In this document: piece after piece, positions 1 to 10,910 of the stretch
Numbering within the stretch: the stretch's first letter is position 1
Layout: each line of letters starts with the position of its first letter
Origin: UBA5239 sp040391785
Lineage (GTDB): Bacteria > Verrucomicrobiota > Lentisphaeria > Victivallales > Victivallaceae
Assembly: GCA_040391785.1 (NCBI GenBank)
Contig: JBEBXH010000001.1
Span: 62,001 to 126,000 of the forward strand
DNA length: 64,000 nt
Direction: 5' to 3'
The notes under the pieces: model-generated
What the model was told of the DNA's origin: nothing
Database searches by the model: none
What the model saw: only the letters and a program-made list of their open reading frames with translations
Translations under genes and position numbers: made by a program

Positions 1-1
1 C

Positions 2-3000
2 GAGGGTGAGATCGGAGCTCCGGCCGCCGGCATGGACGCGGTGGACGACATGATCAATGAATTTTTCAATGACTATGGCGCCAATATGGTGAATGATACG
101 ATTCAGGATGTCTTTGCCGAATCCGATGAACCGGAATATACGGTCATTAATTCCGACACCACGGTTTCGACCGGCAATGAACTGGTGATTATCAACTCAT
201 CGGTCAAAGACGTGGACAAGATCATCGGTTCGCTGGCGCCGAACCAGGAATATCTGGTGCTGGAATCCGGCAAGGACGCCATGCAGCAGATCAATGACTA
301 TCTCGATGCCAACGGCAGTGAATATGACGCCATTCATATCGTCAGCCACGGCAACAAGGGCTATATCGTACTGGCCGGAGAGGTTTACAATGCCGGTAAT
401 TTTGACGCTGCGGACTGGGCGGCGGTCGGTGAGCACCTCAGTGAAGGCGGCGATATCCTGTTCTACGGCTGCAACCTGGCCGAAAACGAAGCGGGGAAAG
501 ACTTTATCTCGATGGTGGCGGACGCCAGTGGCGCCGATGTGGCCGCGAGCACCAATACCACCGGTTTCGGCGGCGACTGGGTACTGGAATATCATTATGG
601 TAATATTGAAGCGATTTCGATTACCGTGGATTCCTATGATTACCGCCTGAATAACTGGCATGTTACCCTCGATACCGATGACGGGGTGGGAAGCCATATC
701 CTGAATGGGGATAACAATGAAGGCACCTATGAGTTGCGGTATGCCGTCAACAACGCCTTGTCGGGTGATGAAATCACGTTCGCTGATAATGTCACTGAGA
801 TTCAGTTGAAATCGGCAATCAGTATTAACAAAAACCTGACTATTACCGGAAACTTCAATCTTGACGGCGATGCGATCACCACGATCATCGCGGCAAACAA
901 TCAGCGCGTTTTCAGTATCGGCAGCGGATATACGGTCGAATTGGATAACCTGATTATGACCGGTAAAGGCACCTACAGCGGCAACGGCGGGGTGATTTGG
1001 GGCGACGGAAATTCTACTCTGACGCTGGTTAATTCCACTGTTCGGAATGGCAGTGCCAACGAAGGCGGCGGCATCTGGAGCTATGGTTCGATAAATTTGA
1101 CCAACAGTACGATAGCCAACAACGGCAGTGAAAACACGGCCAAGGGCGGCGGCATTTTCCTGCTCGGGACCTTAACGGTGAAAGACAGTACATTCACCGG
1201 CAACACGGCCAAGAGCGGCGGCGCGATTTATGGCTATGGCGATGGCGCCAAGATCTCGATCAATGGCGGCGAATTCGAATCCAATAAGGCTACCGCCGGT
1301 GAGGGCGGCGCGATTTACGGCATGAATAAACTGACCGTGACCAACAGTATTTTCGGCAACGCCACAGATAGCGGCAAGGGCAACAGCGCACGGAACGGCG
1401 GCGCGATTTACGCCAGCAACGGTGCCTATACGCTTGAGATTACAAACAGTAAGTTCTACGGAAACGCGGCCATTGGTGGCAGTGGCGGTGCGGTTTATGG
1501 CAACGGCGCGATAGAGGTGACCAACGCGGTTTTTGATGGCAATACCGCCAACGGCAACGGCGGCGCAATTCGCGGGGGCTCCACTTTGACGCTGGAAAGC
1601 ACCACCATTCAGAATGGCAGTGCCAACGAAGGCGGCGGCGCTTGGGCCAGTAAGGTAACATTGTCGAAAAACAGTGTTATCACCGGCAATACGGCCGGGT
1701 CCAAGGGCGGTGGGATTTTCTCGGTCTCTGACCTGAATGTCAGTAACAGTGAGTTCTCTTACAATAGAGTCACCGGCAGCGGCGCCAATTACGGCGGCGG
1801 CGCGATTTATGTCCATTCCGATGCAACCAGTGCCACGGTTACAGACAGTAATTTTTATGACAATACGGCCGAGAAAGGTGATGGCGGGGCCATTTTCAGT
1901 CTTGCCCACCTGACCGTGAGCAGTACTGTCGCCAGTCCGGTATTGTTCGAGAACAACAGAGCCGCCAATGGCAGCGGCGGTGCGATTTATGCCGGGCGTG
2001 ATTTGTCCGTAACCAATGCCGTTTTCGGCAACGCAAGTAACAGTAGCAGGAACAACAGCGCCAGAAACGGCGGCGCGATTTATGCCAATGGCGGAGGATT
2101 TACCGTCACAATTGCGAATGGCAAATTCTATGATAGTATAGCAACGAGTGATGGCGGCGCGATTTATTCAAAAGCTCATTTGATATTGAGTAACTCCGTG
2201 TTTGCCGGAAGCCATGCAAATAATGGCGGCACCCTGTATCTGAACGGCAGCCTGACGGCAAGCATCACCAATGTCAGCATATCCGGCAGTTATGCCAACG
2301 GCAACGGCGGGACGGCTTTCGTATCCTCCGGCGCTACGCTGAACATCAACAGTGGGGTGGTATTCGATAACAGCGGAATTGCTACTGAGGCTGCCAACGG
2401 CGGACTGTTTTATGTCGCGGGAAAGATTGCTTTCAACGCATCTCATACATTTTCCGGCTATAATGTAACCGGCAACGGTGGTGTCCTCTATCTGTCCGGA
2501 AGCGGAAGCAGGTTCGAGGCAACGGATGGCGTCCAGCTCACTTTTGCAGATAACACAGCCGTTAAGGGGGGAGCCATCTATTCGGAAACCAATTTAACGC
2601 TGGGCAGCGGTCATGCGTTTACCGGAAACAAGGCTTCCGGTGACGGCGGGGCGATTTACAACAGCGGTGACTTAACCGTGACCGGTGTGCTTTTCGCTAG
2701 CAATACCGCGAGCGGCAACGGCGGCGCGATTTATGCCGGGCGCAACCTGACCGTGACCGATGCTGTTTTTGGCAATGCCACTGACAGCGGCAAAGCAAAC
2801 AGCGCGAATAACGGCGGCGCGATTTATGCCAATGGCGGGGGATATACCGTCACGGTTGCGAATGGCAAATTCTATGATAGTGCAGCAACGAGTGATGGCG
2901 GAGCCATTTATTCAAAAGCTAATTTGATATTGAGCAACTCCGTGTTTGCCGGAAGCCATGCAAATAATGGCGGTACCCTGTATCTGAACGGCAGCCTGAC

Positions 3001-6000
3001 GGCAAGCATCACCAATGCCAGTATATCCGGCAGTTATGCCAACGGCAACGGCGGTACGGCTTTCGTATCCTCCAGCGCTACGCTGAACATCAACAATGGG
3101 GTGGTATTCGATAACAGCGGAATTGCTACTGAGGCTGCCAACGGCGGACTGTTTTATGTCGCGGGAAAGATTGCTTTCAACGCATCTCATACATTTTCCG
3201 GCTATAATGTAACCGGCAACGGTGGTGTCCTCTATCTGTCCGGAAGCGGAAGCAGGTTCGAGGCAACGGATGGCGTCCAGCTCACTTTTGCAGATAACAC
3301 AGCCGTTAAGGGGGGAGCCATCTATTCGGAAACCAATTTAACGCTGGGCAGCGGTCATGCGTTTACCGGAAACAAGGCTTCCGGTGACGGCGGGGCGATT
3401 TACAACAGCGGTGACTTAACCGTGACCGGTGTGCTTTTCGCTAGCAATACCGCGAGCGGCAACGGCGGCGCGATTTATGCCGGGCGCAACCTGACCGTGA
3501 CCGATGCTGTTTTTGGCAATGCCACTGACAGCGGCAAAGCAAACAGCGCGAATAACGGCGGCGCGATTTATGCCAATGGCGGGGGATATACCGTCACAGT
3601 TAATAATAGTGAATTCTACTATAGTGAAGCTGCGGGCGACGGCGGGGCGATTTATTCAAAAGCTAATTTGACGCTGGACAACAAATCCGTATTCACCGGG
3701 AACCACGCCGCAAACGGCGGTACCCTGTATCTTGCCGGCAGCTCGGTGGTAAATATCAACGATGCCAGCATATCCGGCAGCTATGCCAGCGGCAACGGCG
3801 GTACGGCTTTCGTATCCTCCGGCGTTACGCTGAATATCAACAATGCGGATGTGTTCGATAACAGCGGCGTGACTACTGCTGAGGCCGCTAACGGCGGACT
3901 GCTCTATGTCGAAGGGAAGGTCGTTTTCAACGCATCTCATACATTTTCCGGCTATAACGTCACCGGTGACGGCGGCGTTCTCTATCTGGCCGCCGGAAGT
4001 GGTTTTACGGCAGCGGATGGTGTCCAACTCACCTTTGAGAATAACACCGCCGTTAACGGTGGAGCAATTTATACGGAAATTGATTTAACCCTGAACAGCG
4101 GTTACAAGTTTACCGGAAACGGTGCTTCCGGCGACGGCGGTGCGATTTTCAGCCATGCCAGTCTGACCGTGACCAGGGTGGTTTTCGATGGCAATACCGC
4201 GAGCGGCAATGGCGGCGCGATTCGGGGTTATAATGTAGTATTGAATAATTCCACGTTTAAGAATGGCTCAGCCAATGAAGGCGGCGCGGTCTGGGGCTAT
4301 AATATCGACGTATTGAACCAGAGTATTATCAGCAACAATACAGCCATGGCCAAGGGCGGCGGAATCTTCTCGGTCTCCAATCTGAAAGTCAGCGACAGTG
4401 ATTTCACCGGCAACAAAGTCACCGGCACCGGCAGCGGTTACGGCGGCGGTGCGATTTATGCATACGCCAACGGCAACGGTGACAACCTGGCCGAGATCGT
4501 AATTACAAACAGTAACTTTTACCGGAACACGACCGCCAACGGTGACGGCGGCGCGATTTACAGCCTCGGCGACTTGAAGTTGACCGGCATGTCATTTGAG
4601 AACAATACAGCCGTCAATGGCAACGGCGGCGCGGTTTATGCTTCACGCAAGCTGACCGTGAGCAATGTCATTTTCGGCAATGCCACTGAGGCCGGCAAAG
4701 CAAACAGCGCGAAGAACGGCGGCGCGATTTATACCTATTCCCATGATCATGTCGTCACGATTACCGACAGTGATTTCCACTACAACAGCGCTTATTACGA
4801 TGGAGATGTAATTCCGGACGAGGACGCGGACAAGGACGGCAGCGGCGGCGCGATTTTCATTCGCGGCGAGCTGAACGTAAGCGGTTCGATCTTCGAAAAC
4901 AATACCGCGAGCAACGATGGCGGCGCGATTTATGCCCGCCCCACCGACCGTTCCGCCACGATCACCAACAGCGAATTCAATAACAATACGACCACCAAGG
5001 GTGACGGCGGTGCGATCTACAGCATCAGTGATTTGACCGTAAACGGCGCGACTTTTGACCGTAATACCGCAGGGAACAGCGGTGGCGCGGTTTACGCCCG
5101 CGGCATCACGAATATGACGATTTCGTCCGCTCAGGATTTGATCTTCCAGAACAATACGGCCACCAATGGTGACGGCGGCGCGATTTACGGCAATGCCGCG
5201 TTAACCGTGACCGGTGCGATTTTCCATACCAACATTGCGGGGAATCGCGGGGGCGCGGTTTACAGTTTCGGTGATTTGACCGTAAAGGGCACGATTTTCG
5301 ATGGCAATACCGCCACCAACGATGGGGGCGCGGTTTTCGGCCAGAACACCATGACGATGACGGATCTGACATTCCGGAACAATAAGACTGTCAGTGGCCA
5401 CGGCGGCGCGATTTTCAGTTATGGTGACTTGAGCCTGACCGGCGTCAACAGCACGGTGATCTTTGAGAATAACACGGCAGCCACCGGCGACGGCGGCGCG
5501 ATTTATGCCGTGCGGAACCTGACCATATCCAATGCCGTTTTCGGCAATGCCACGGACAGCAGCAAGAAAAACAGTGCGGCCAATGGCGGCGCGATTTTCA
5601 TCTACGCCAGTGAACTCGCCGCCTCGATTACCGACAGCAGATTCTATTATAATGAAGCCACCAACGGTGACGGCGGCGCGATTTATAATCTCGGCACTGC
5701 GTTGGAATTGACTACCGGCGTGGTTTTCACCAGCAATACAGCGAGCGGCAACGGCGGGGCGATTCTCAGCAACGGCAAATTGACCTTGTCCTCTTTGGAT
5801 TTCCACAACAATACAGCTGTTAATGGCGACGGCGGCGCAGTTTTCAGTAATGGTGACTTAACCGTGACCAGCGCGGTTTTTGAGAACAACACTGCCGACA
5901 ATGGCAACGGCGGCGCGATTTTTGCCAACGGTGCTCTGACCGTGACCGCCGGCACCTTCGGCAAACTGACTGACAGCAGCAAAGCAAACAGCGCGAAGAA

Positions 6001-9000
6001 CGGCGGCGCGATTTATGCCAGTAATTCAAGCACCACCGCTACGGTCAACGGCCAGTTCTACCATAATGAGGCTACTGCCGGCGACGGCGGCGCGATTTTC
6101 AGTCACAGTACCTTGATATTGACCGGCGCGATGTTCCAAAGCAATACCGCGTATGATAAAGGCGGCGCGGTCTTCGCCAATAACTCCTTGACGGCGAATG
6201 CGGCGACAGCCTTCAACGGCAACAGCGCGCAGAATGGCGGAGCGATTTATATCTATAATCCAAATGTTACTGTCGCGATTGACAGTCAGTTCTTTTATAA
6301 CGCGGCCACCAATGGTGACGGCGGCGCGATTTACAGCGGCAGTGATTTGAGCTTGAGCGGCGCGCTTTTCCACAACAACACCGCCATGATGAACGGCGGT
6401 GCGGTATTTGCCGGTCAGGCCCTGACCGTGATGGGCGGTGTTTTCACCAGCAATACTGCGAGCGGTGACGGCGGTGCAATTTACAGCAGCGGCGCCTTGA
6501 GCTTGAGCGGCACGGAGTTTTATGACAACACCGCCACGATGAATGGCGGCGCGGTCTTTGCCAATCGTGACCTGACCGTAACGGACAGTAAATTCGAGGA
6601 TAATACGGCCTCTAACGGCGGTGCGGTTTTCGCTCACGGCAAAGAGTATACCGCCTCGGTCAGCAACAGTCAGTTCTATTATAATGAGGCCACCAACAGC
6701 GACGGTGGTGGCGGCGCGATTTACAGCTACAGTACGCTGGAGCTGACCGATGCGGCATTTGAAGGCAATACCACATCCGGAAGCGGCGGCGCGGTGTTTG
6801 CCACGGGTAACTTGACGGTGACGACTAGCACCTTCGGCTCTGCCTCGGATGACGCCAGGGGCAATACCGCAAAGGATGGCGGGGCGATTCACGCCCATGG
6901 CAGAGAATATACCGCTACGATCACCGACAGTCAATTCTATCATAACAGGGCCACCAATAATGGCGGCGCGGTGTTCAGCTATGCGACTTTGGATTTGAAC
7001 GGCGCGACATTTGAGAACAATAACGCGGCTGTAAACGGCGGCGCGCTTTACCTGAGTGCTGCGGCGACGATCGCAGGAACGGTATTTACCGGCAACCAGG
7101 CGCTCAACGGCGGCGCGGTGTATGCCGATAGCGACCTGACGACGGATGCGACTACGGTTTTCGGCGCCGCAGGTGATTCTACCAAAAAGAACAGCGCCAA
7201 TAATGGCGGCGCGATTTATGTCAATAATTCAAGCGCCACTGTTCGGATCGACGGTGAGTTCCATTATAACGAGGCTTCGGTTGACGGCGGGGCGATTTTC
7301 AGCTATGGCAAGCTGGAAGTGACCGGCGCATTTTTCGACCACAATACCGCGGACCGCAACGGCGGCGCGATTTATGGCGGATGGGGCTCCATTACGGTGA
7401 GCGACTCCACCATTCAGAACGGCAAAGCCGATGAAGGTGGCGCTGTCTGGGGCTATAATATTGAAGTATCGGATAATTCTATTATCACCGGCAACACGGC
7501 AAGCTTCAAGGGAGGCGCAATTTTTGCAATCGACGGCTTGAAAGTCAGCGACAGTGAGTTCACCAATAATACGGTGAGCGGCGGCAGCGATGAGCTCGGC
7601 GGCGGCGCGATTTATGCCTATGTCGCCAACTCCAATTTTTATACCGCCACGATTGAAAACAGCCAGTTCTCCAATAACAGCGTCACAGACGGCAACGGCG
7701 GCGCGATTTACAGCCTCGCCCAACTGACTGTAAGTGGTAACACGGTATTTGAGAACAATACTGCCGGAAACGGCAACGGCGGCGCACTCTACCTGACTGC
7801 CGGGGCGAAGATCGCGGAAACTGCATTTACCGGCAATACGGCGGATCTGGACGGCGGCGCGATTTATGCGGCGGGCGGTACGGTGAACATCAACGCCGGA
7901 AACACCTTCACCGACAGTTCGGCCGGACGTGACGGCGGGATTGTTTATATTGCATCCGGAGCCACGCTGAATGTCAATGCTCAAATCACTTTGAGCGGCA
8001 GTGCCGGACGCGACGGCGGCACGATTTACAGCGCCGGCGCGTTGAACCTCAATGCGGCCGTGACGTTTGTGAATGGTTACGCCGGGAACAAGGGCGGAGC
8101 ACTGTATCTGGCGGACGGCAGCACGTTCAGCCAGACCGCGGCGCTGACGTTTGCTGAAAACCAGGCGGAAATCGATGGCGGCGCGGTTTATTCGCAGATC
8201 GGTTTGACGGTTTACGGTTCGTTCACCGGCAACCAGGCGCTGAACGGCAACGGCGGCGCGATTTACGGCGAGAAAAGCGTGACGGTACTCAACAGTGAAT
8301 TCAACACGAATACGGCTGAACTGAGCGGCGGCGCGATCTACGGCGCGGGCGATGTGAATGTGACGCGCGGTACGTTTATCAGCAACCAGGCGCAGGCCGG
8401 GGCCGGCGGCGCGGTGTATGCCGGCGGCAAAGTGATGGTTACGCACTCGGAATTCCGCAACAATTCGGCGGCGTTGAACGGCGGCGCGGTTTATGTCGGC
8501 GGAGATTCGGCCACCATGGACAACACGTTGATCGCCGACAATACGGCCACGGGCAATGGCGGCGCGATTTATTTCGCCAACGCGGCAGTGGCGGCGGTGC
8601 TGACCAATTTGACCATCGTCAACAACACGGCGGCCAGCGGCGGCGGCATTTATACGCTCGGCAGCAATGTCACGCTGCGCAATTCGATCCTGTGGGGCAA
8701 TAAAGGCAATCAGTATGTCGGGCTCGACAACACCAAGGTGTGGAACAGCGGTATCCAGGGCTGGGCCTACAACGATTATGCCGCGCGGGGCAATGTGAAT
8801 CTGCAGGCCGACAACAGTGCGGACGGCATTGGAATTGACAATTTGAATGAGACGGGCAAGTATTACATCTGCTTTGTGGATGAAGCCAACGGCGATTACC
8901 ATCTGAACCTCGGTTCATATGCGATCAACCGCGGCAGCAACAGTTTCGTAAGCATGCCCGAAACCGACCTCGACGGCGCGAACCGCATCCAGTACGGCTT

Positions 9001-10867
9001 CGCCGACATGGGCGCTTACGAATCGAAGCACCTGGGCAACGTGGTGGTGAGCGGCGACGGTACTCATCTTGAATACGGCAACAGCGGCTATTTGAGCGCG
9101 GGTAACGACGGCTACGGTACCGGCGGCTACAACTACACCTCGCGCGACAGCAGTGCCGTGATCGTCGACAAAAATACCGGCAAGGCAACCGCAGTCTGGG
9201 CCGATGAATCGGTTATCATCGACGTCGAATATCAGGGCGACGCCAACTGGAACTCGCGTACCACGCAGGTCACCGTGACCACGGAACAGCGCGACCTGGT
9301 CATTAAGGCGGGCGACGAAACCCATACCTACGACGGTACGAACCACAATCTCAACTGGAACGGCGACAAGAGCGGTTATGTGCTTGACGACAATCTGGAA
9401 TCCTGGTACAATGCCGCGTATCGCAACTTCGGCACTTACACCGGGGATGAGGTGATTTCCGATGCGTTGATCACCAGCAGCACCCGCGGCGATGTGAGCT
9501 CCAACTACCGGATCACTTACGAAGGTACGCTGACGATCAACAAGGCCACGCTGGTCATCACCGGCGACAGCGGCGGGTTCACTTACGACGGTACGTATCA
9601 CGATTACAGCTATACGACGAATGGCGGTCTGGTGTCGGGCGACGATATCAAGTCGATCATCGGTGACACGAACAGCTACCGCAATGCCGGTACCTATGGC
9701 AACCTGCAGTCGGAGGCGAAGATCTTCAATGCGGACGGCGAAGACATGAGCGACAACTACTTCATCACCTACGAATCCGGCACCGTGACCGTGAGCAAAG
9801 CCACGCTGGTCATCACCGGCGACAGCGGCGAATTCACCTACGACGGCACGTATCATGATTACAGCTATACGACAAATGGCGGCCTGGTCTCTGGCGACGG
9901 CATCAAGTCGATCACCGGCGACACGAACAGCTACCGCAATGCCGGTACCTATGGCAACCTGCAGTCGGAGGCGAAGATCTACAATGCGGACGGCGAAGAC
10001 ATGAACGGTAACTACGACATCACCTACAAATCCGGCACCGTAACGGTCAACAAGGCCAAACTGGTCATCGTCATCGACGACAAAACCAAGACCGAAAGAC
10101 AGCCCGACCCGGTGTTCACCGGCACCGCGAACGGCCTGATCGGCAGCGACACCGTTACCGGTTACAACCGTACCGACAAGAGCGAGGCCGAAGGTCAGCA
10201 CATCATTGACCAGTATCAGCTCAATACGGATGACAGCGGCAACTACGAGGTGACCGTCGTCACCGGCACGCTGACGATCCTCGGCGAGCCGCAGATCAAT
10301 ATCTACAGCGACGCTTCGTCGCGGAATTACGTGATCAACGGCATGGACCAGGCGAGTCTGATGAATGCGGTATCGACCATGACGGCGAACCGCGACGTCG
10401 ACGCGGTGCTCGACACCGAAAACGATGGCAACCTGAGCAGTGCGTCGCACCAGACCACGGCCAAGGCCACCGACAAAGCCAGGACCAATACCAGGGAAGA
10501 CAGCCAGAAGAAAACCTTCGAGCAGGAGTCGCAGCAAGTCGCCCAGCAAAGAAGCAATACGCTGCTGGTTAAATCCGGGCTGTTTGCCGACAAAGCGGAA
10601 AAAAGCATTGTCGAGTCCCAATTCAAGACCAGCGAAAAAGGCGGCGTTCAGGTACAGGTGCCGGCCAATGATTTCAGCGCCAAGAACACCAGTTTCGAGA
10701 GCGATCACCCGATGCACACCATGCCGTCGAACGTCAGTATCGACGCAAGCGGCGTTAATGTGATCAATTTCAGCGGCGCCGACCTGGCGGACATCAGTAT
10801 CATGGAAAAAGTCGAGGGCTTCAAGGATGACCTGGATCTGCTGCTCGAAGAAATGATCATCGTATAA
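2..10867 (+). CDS. Giant surface protein: DUF4347, GGA-rich beta-helix, MBG repeats (5' end outside window)
   Basis: The frame is open from the first bases with no stop before the first ATG at 32, so the true start is probably upstream. About 3611 residues are visible from that ATG. Residues ~50-208 match DUF4347 (HIVSHG and FYGCNLAEN are visible). Residues ~215-2900 are dozens of short repeats with GGAI/GGAV/GGAL followed by NS.F..N.A, as in right-handed beta-helix and Chlamydia Pmp-like proteins. Residues ~2870-3000 (NSILWGN, then AINRGSN, then DLDG and ADMGAYE) resemble the choice-of-anchor Q module. Residues ~3087-3420 hold about four MBG-like units (TYDGT, then GTLTI). No autotransporter barrel or LPXTG motif is seen at the C-terminus, which ends in an acidic Leu-rich helix. 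Likely a secreted adhesin; export route unknown. Confidence 0.85.
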   Translation, partial: EGEIGAPAAGMDAVDDMINEFFNDYGANMVNDTIQDVFAESDEPEYTVINSDTTVSTGNELVIINSSVKDVDKIIGSLAPNQEYLVLESGKDAMQQINDYLDANGSEYDAIHIVSHGNKGYIVLAGEVYNAGNFDAADWAAVGEHLSEGGDILFYGCNLAENEAGKDFISMVADASGADVAASTNTTGFGGDWVLEYHYGNIEAISITVDSYDYRLNNWHVTLDTDDGVGSHILNGDNNEGTYELRYAVNNALSGDEITFADNVTEIQLKSAISINKNLTITGNFNLDGDAITTIIAANNQRVFSIGSGYTVELDNLIMTGKGTYSGNGGVIWGDGNSTLTLVNSTVRNGSANEGGGIWSYGSINLTNSTIANNGSENTAKGGGIFLLGTLTVKDSTFTGNTAKSGGAIYGYGDGAKISINGGEFESNKATAGEGGAIYGMNKLTVTNSIFGNATDSGKGNSARNGGAIYASNGAYTLEITNSKFYGNAAIGGSGGAVYGNGAIEVTNAVFDGNTANGNGGAIRGGSTLTLESTTIQNGSANEGGGAWASKVTLSKNSVITGNTAGSKGGGIFSVSDLNVSNSEFSYNRVTGSGANYGGGAIYVHSDATSATVTDSNFYDNTAEKGDGGAIFSLAHLTVSSTVASPVLFENNRAANGSGGAIYAGRDLSVTNAVFGNASNSSRNNSARNGGAIYANGGGFTVTIANGKFYDSIATSDGGAIYSKAHLILSNSVFAGSHANNGGTLYLNGSLTASITNVSISGSYANGNGGTAFVSSGATLNINSGVVFDNSGIATEAANGGLFYVAGKIAFNASHTFSGYNVTGNGGVLYLSGSGSRFEATDGVQLTFADNTAVKGGAIYSETNLTLGSGHAFTGNKASGDGGAIYNSGDLTVTGVLFASNTASGNGGAIYAGRNLTVTDAVFGNATDSGKANSANNGGAIYANGGGYTVTVANGKFYDSAATSDGGAIYSKANLILSNSVFAGSHANNGGTLYLNGSLTASITNASISGSYANGNGGTAFVSSSATLNINNGVVFDNSGIATEAANGGLFYVAGKIAFNASHTFSGYNVTGNGGVLYLSGSGSRFEATDGVQLTFADNTAVKGGAIYSETNLTLGSGHAFTGNKASGDGGAIYNSGDLTVTGVLFASNTASGNGGAIYAGRNLTVTDAVFGNATDSGKANSANNGGAIYANGGGYTVTVNNSEFYYSEAAGDGGAIYSKANLTLDNKSVFTGNHAANGGTLYLAGSSVVNINDASISGSYASGNGGTAFVSSGVTLNINNADVFDNSGVTTAEAANGGLLYVEGKVVFNASHTFSGYNVTGDGGVLYLAAGSGFTAADGVQLTFENNTAVNGGAIYTEIDLTLNSGYKFTGNGASGDGGAIFSHASLTVTRVVFDGNTASGNGGAIRGYNVVLNNSTFKNGSANEGGAVWGYNIDVLNQSIISNNTAMAKGGGIFSVSNLKVSDSDFTGNKVTGTGSGYGGGAIYAYANGNGDNLAEIVITNSNFYRNTTANGDGGAIYSLGDLKLTGMSFENNTAVNGNGGAVYASRKLTVSNVIFGNATEAGKANSAKNGGAIYTYSHDHVVTITDSDFHYNSAYYDGDVIPDEDADKDGSGGAIFIRGELNVSGSIFENNTASNDGGAIYARPTDRSATITNSEFNNNTTTKGDGGAIYSISDLTVNGATFDRNTAGNSGGAVYARGITNMTISSAQDLIFQNNTATNGDGGAIYGNAALTVTGAIFHTNIAGNRGGAVYSFGDLTVKGTIFDGNTATNDGGAVFGQNTMTMTDLTFRNNKTVSGHGGAIFSYGDLSLTGVNSTVIFENNTAATGDGGAIYAVRNLTISNAVFGNATDSSKKNSAANGGAIFIYASELAASITDSRFYYNEATNGDGGAIYNLGTALELTTGVVFTSNTASGNGGAILSNGKLTLSSLDFHNNTAVNGDGGAVFSNGDLTVTSAVFENNTADNGNGGAIFANGALTVTAGTFGKLTDSSKANSAKNGGAIYASNSSTTATVNGQFYHNEATAGDGGAIFSHSTLILTGAMFQSNTAYDKGGAVFANNSLTANAATAFNGNSAQNGGAIYIYNPNVTVAIDSQFFYNAATNGDGGAIYSGSDLSLSGALFHNNTAMMNGGAVFAGQALTVMGGVFTSNTASGDGGAIYSSGALSLSGTEFYDNTATMNGGAVFANRDLTVTDSKFEDNTASNGGAVFAHGKEYTASVSNSQFYYNEATNSDGGGGAIYSYSTLELTDAAFEGNTTSGSGGAVFATGNLTVTTSTFGSASDDARGNTAKDGGAIHAHGREYTATITDSQFYHNRATNNGGAVFSYATLDLNGATFENNNAAVNGGALYLSAAATIAGTVFTGNQALNGGAVYADSDLTTDATTVFGAAGDSTKKNSANNGGAIYVNNSSATVRIDGEFHYNEASVDGGAIFSYGKLEVTGAFFDHNTADRNGGAIYGGWGSITVSDSTIQNGKADEGGAVWGYNIEVSDNSIITGNTASFKGGAIFAIDGLKVSDSEFTNNTVSGGSDELGGGAIYAYVANSNFYTATIENSQFSNNSVTDGNGGAIYSLAQLTVSGNTVFENNTAGNGNGGALYLTAGAKIAETAFTGNTADLDGGAIYAAGGTVNINAGNTFTDSSAGRDGGIVYIASGATLNVNAQITLSGSAGRDGGTIYSAGALNLNAAVTFVNGYAGNKGGALYLADGSTFSQTAALTFAENQAEIDGGAVYSQIGLTVYGSFTGNQALNGNGGAIYGEKSVTVLNSEFNTNTAELSGGAIYGAGDVNVTRGTFISNQAQAGAGGAVYAGGKVMVTHSEFRNNSAALNGGAVYVGGDSATMDNTLIADNTATGNGGAIYFANAAVAAVLTNLTIVNNTAASGGGIYTLGSNVTLRNSILWGNKGNQYVGLDNTKVWNSGIQGWAYNDYAARGNVNLQADNSADGIGIDNLNETGKYYICFVDEANGDYHLNLGSYAINRGSNSFVSMPETDLDGANRIQYGFADMGAYESKHLGNVVVSGDGTHLEYGNSGYLSAGNDGYGTGGYNYTSRDSSAVIVDKNTGKATAVWADESVIIDVEYQGDANWNSRTTQVTVTTEQRDLVIKAGDETHTYDGTNHNLNWNGDKSGYVLDDNLESWYNAAYRNFGTYTGDEVISDALITSSTRGDVSSNYRITYEGTLTINKATLVITGDSGGFTYDGTYHDYSYTTNGGLVSGDDIKSIIGDTNSYRNAGTYGNLQSEAKIFNADGEDMSDNYFITYESGTVTVSKATLVITGDSGEFTYDGTYHDYSYTTNGGLVSGDGIKSITGDTNSYRNAGTYGNLQSEAKIYNADGEDMNGNYDITYKSGTVTVNKAKLVIVIDDKTKTERQPDPVFTGTANGLIGSDTVTGYNRTDKSEAEGQHIIDQYQLNTDDSGNYEVTVVTGTLTILGEPQINIYSDASSRNYVINGMDQASLMNAVSTMTANRDVDAVLDTENDGNLSSASHQTTAKATDKARTNTREDSQKKTFEQESQQVAQQRSNTLLVKSGLFADKAEKSIVESQFKTSEKGGVQVQVPANDFSAKNTSFESDHPMHTMPSNVSIDASGVNVINFSGADLADISIMEKVEGFKDDLDLLLEEMIIV
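2107..4140 (+). repeat. Three in-frame ~744-bp (248-residue) repeats inside the adhesin gene
   Basis: Sequence from about 2107 recurs at 2851 and again, more diverged, at about 3595. I see no mismatch between roughly 2353-2850 and 3097-3594, about 500 bp, whereas the first third of the two units differs at scattered sites. Unit 3 carries a codon insertion near 3872. The pattern is a recent in-frame duplication or gene conversion lengthening the beta-helix by about 31 short repeats per unit. Confidence 0.88.
9545..10054 (+). repeat. Two tandem 255-bp (85-residue) MBG-type repeats
   Basis: The stretch starting ATLVITGDSGGFTYDG at 9545 is repeated almost unchanged from 9800, a period of 255 bp. 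The two copies differ at only a handful of residues (for example SDNYFIT against NGNYDIT). More distant relatives flank both sides. These are the stalk-like MBG units near the C-terminus of the adhesin. Confidence 0.85.
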
Positions 10868-10870
10868 TCG

Positions 10871-10910
10871 GCTGACCCGCGGTATTTCAGGTACTGCGGG
10901 TCAGCATTTT
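10871..10910 (+). terminator. Intrinsic terminator after the adhesin gene
   Basis: A perfect 10-bp stem (GCTGACCCGC 10871-10880 with GCGGGTCAGC 10896-10905) is followed by ATTTT. It begins four bases after the adhesin stop, directly before the convergent TM2 gene end at 10910. The downstream T-run is short, so efficiency is uncertain. Confidence 0.7.

Noticed and set aside
1000..8700. Possible CRISPR-like array from short repeats in the adhesin
   Set aside because: Repeats are coding, irregular and lack constant spacers; the translated beta-helix explains them fully.
7229..8902. Long minus-strand reading frame (557 codons) opposite the adhesin gene
   Set aside because: It mirrors the GGC/GCC-rich repeat of the real gene and has no ribosome site or recognisable domain; the same applies to the 600-codon frame at 8915-10717.
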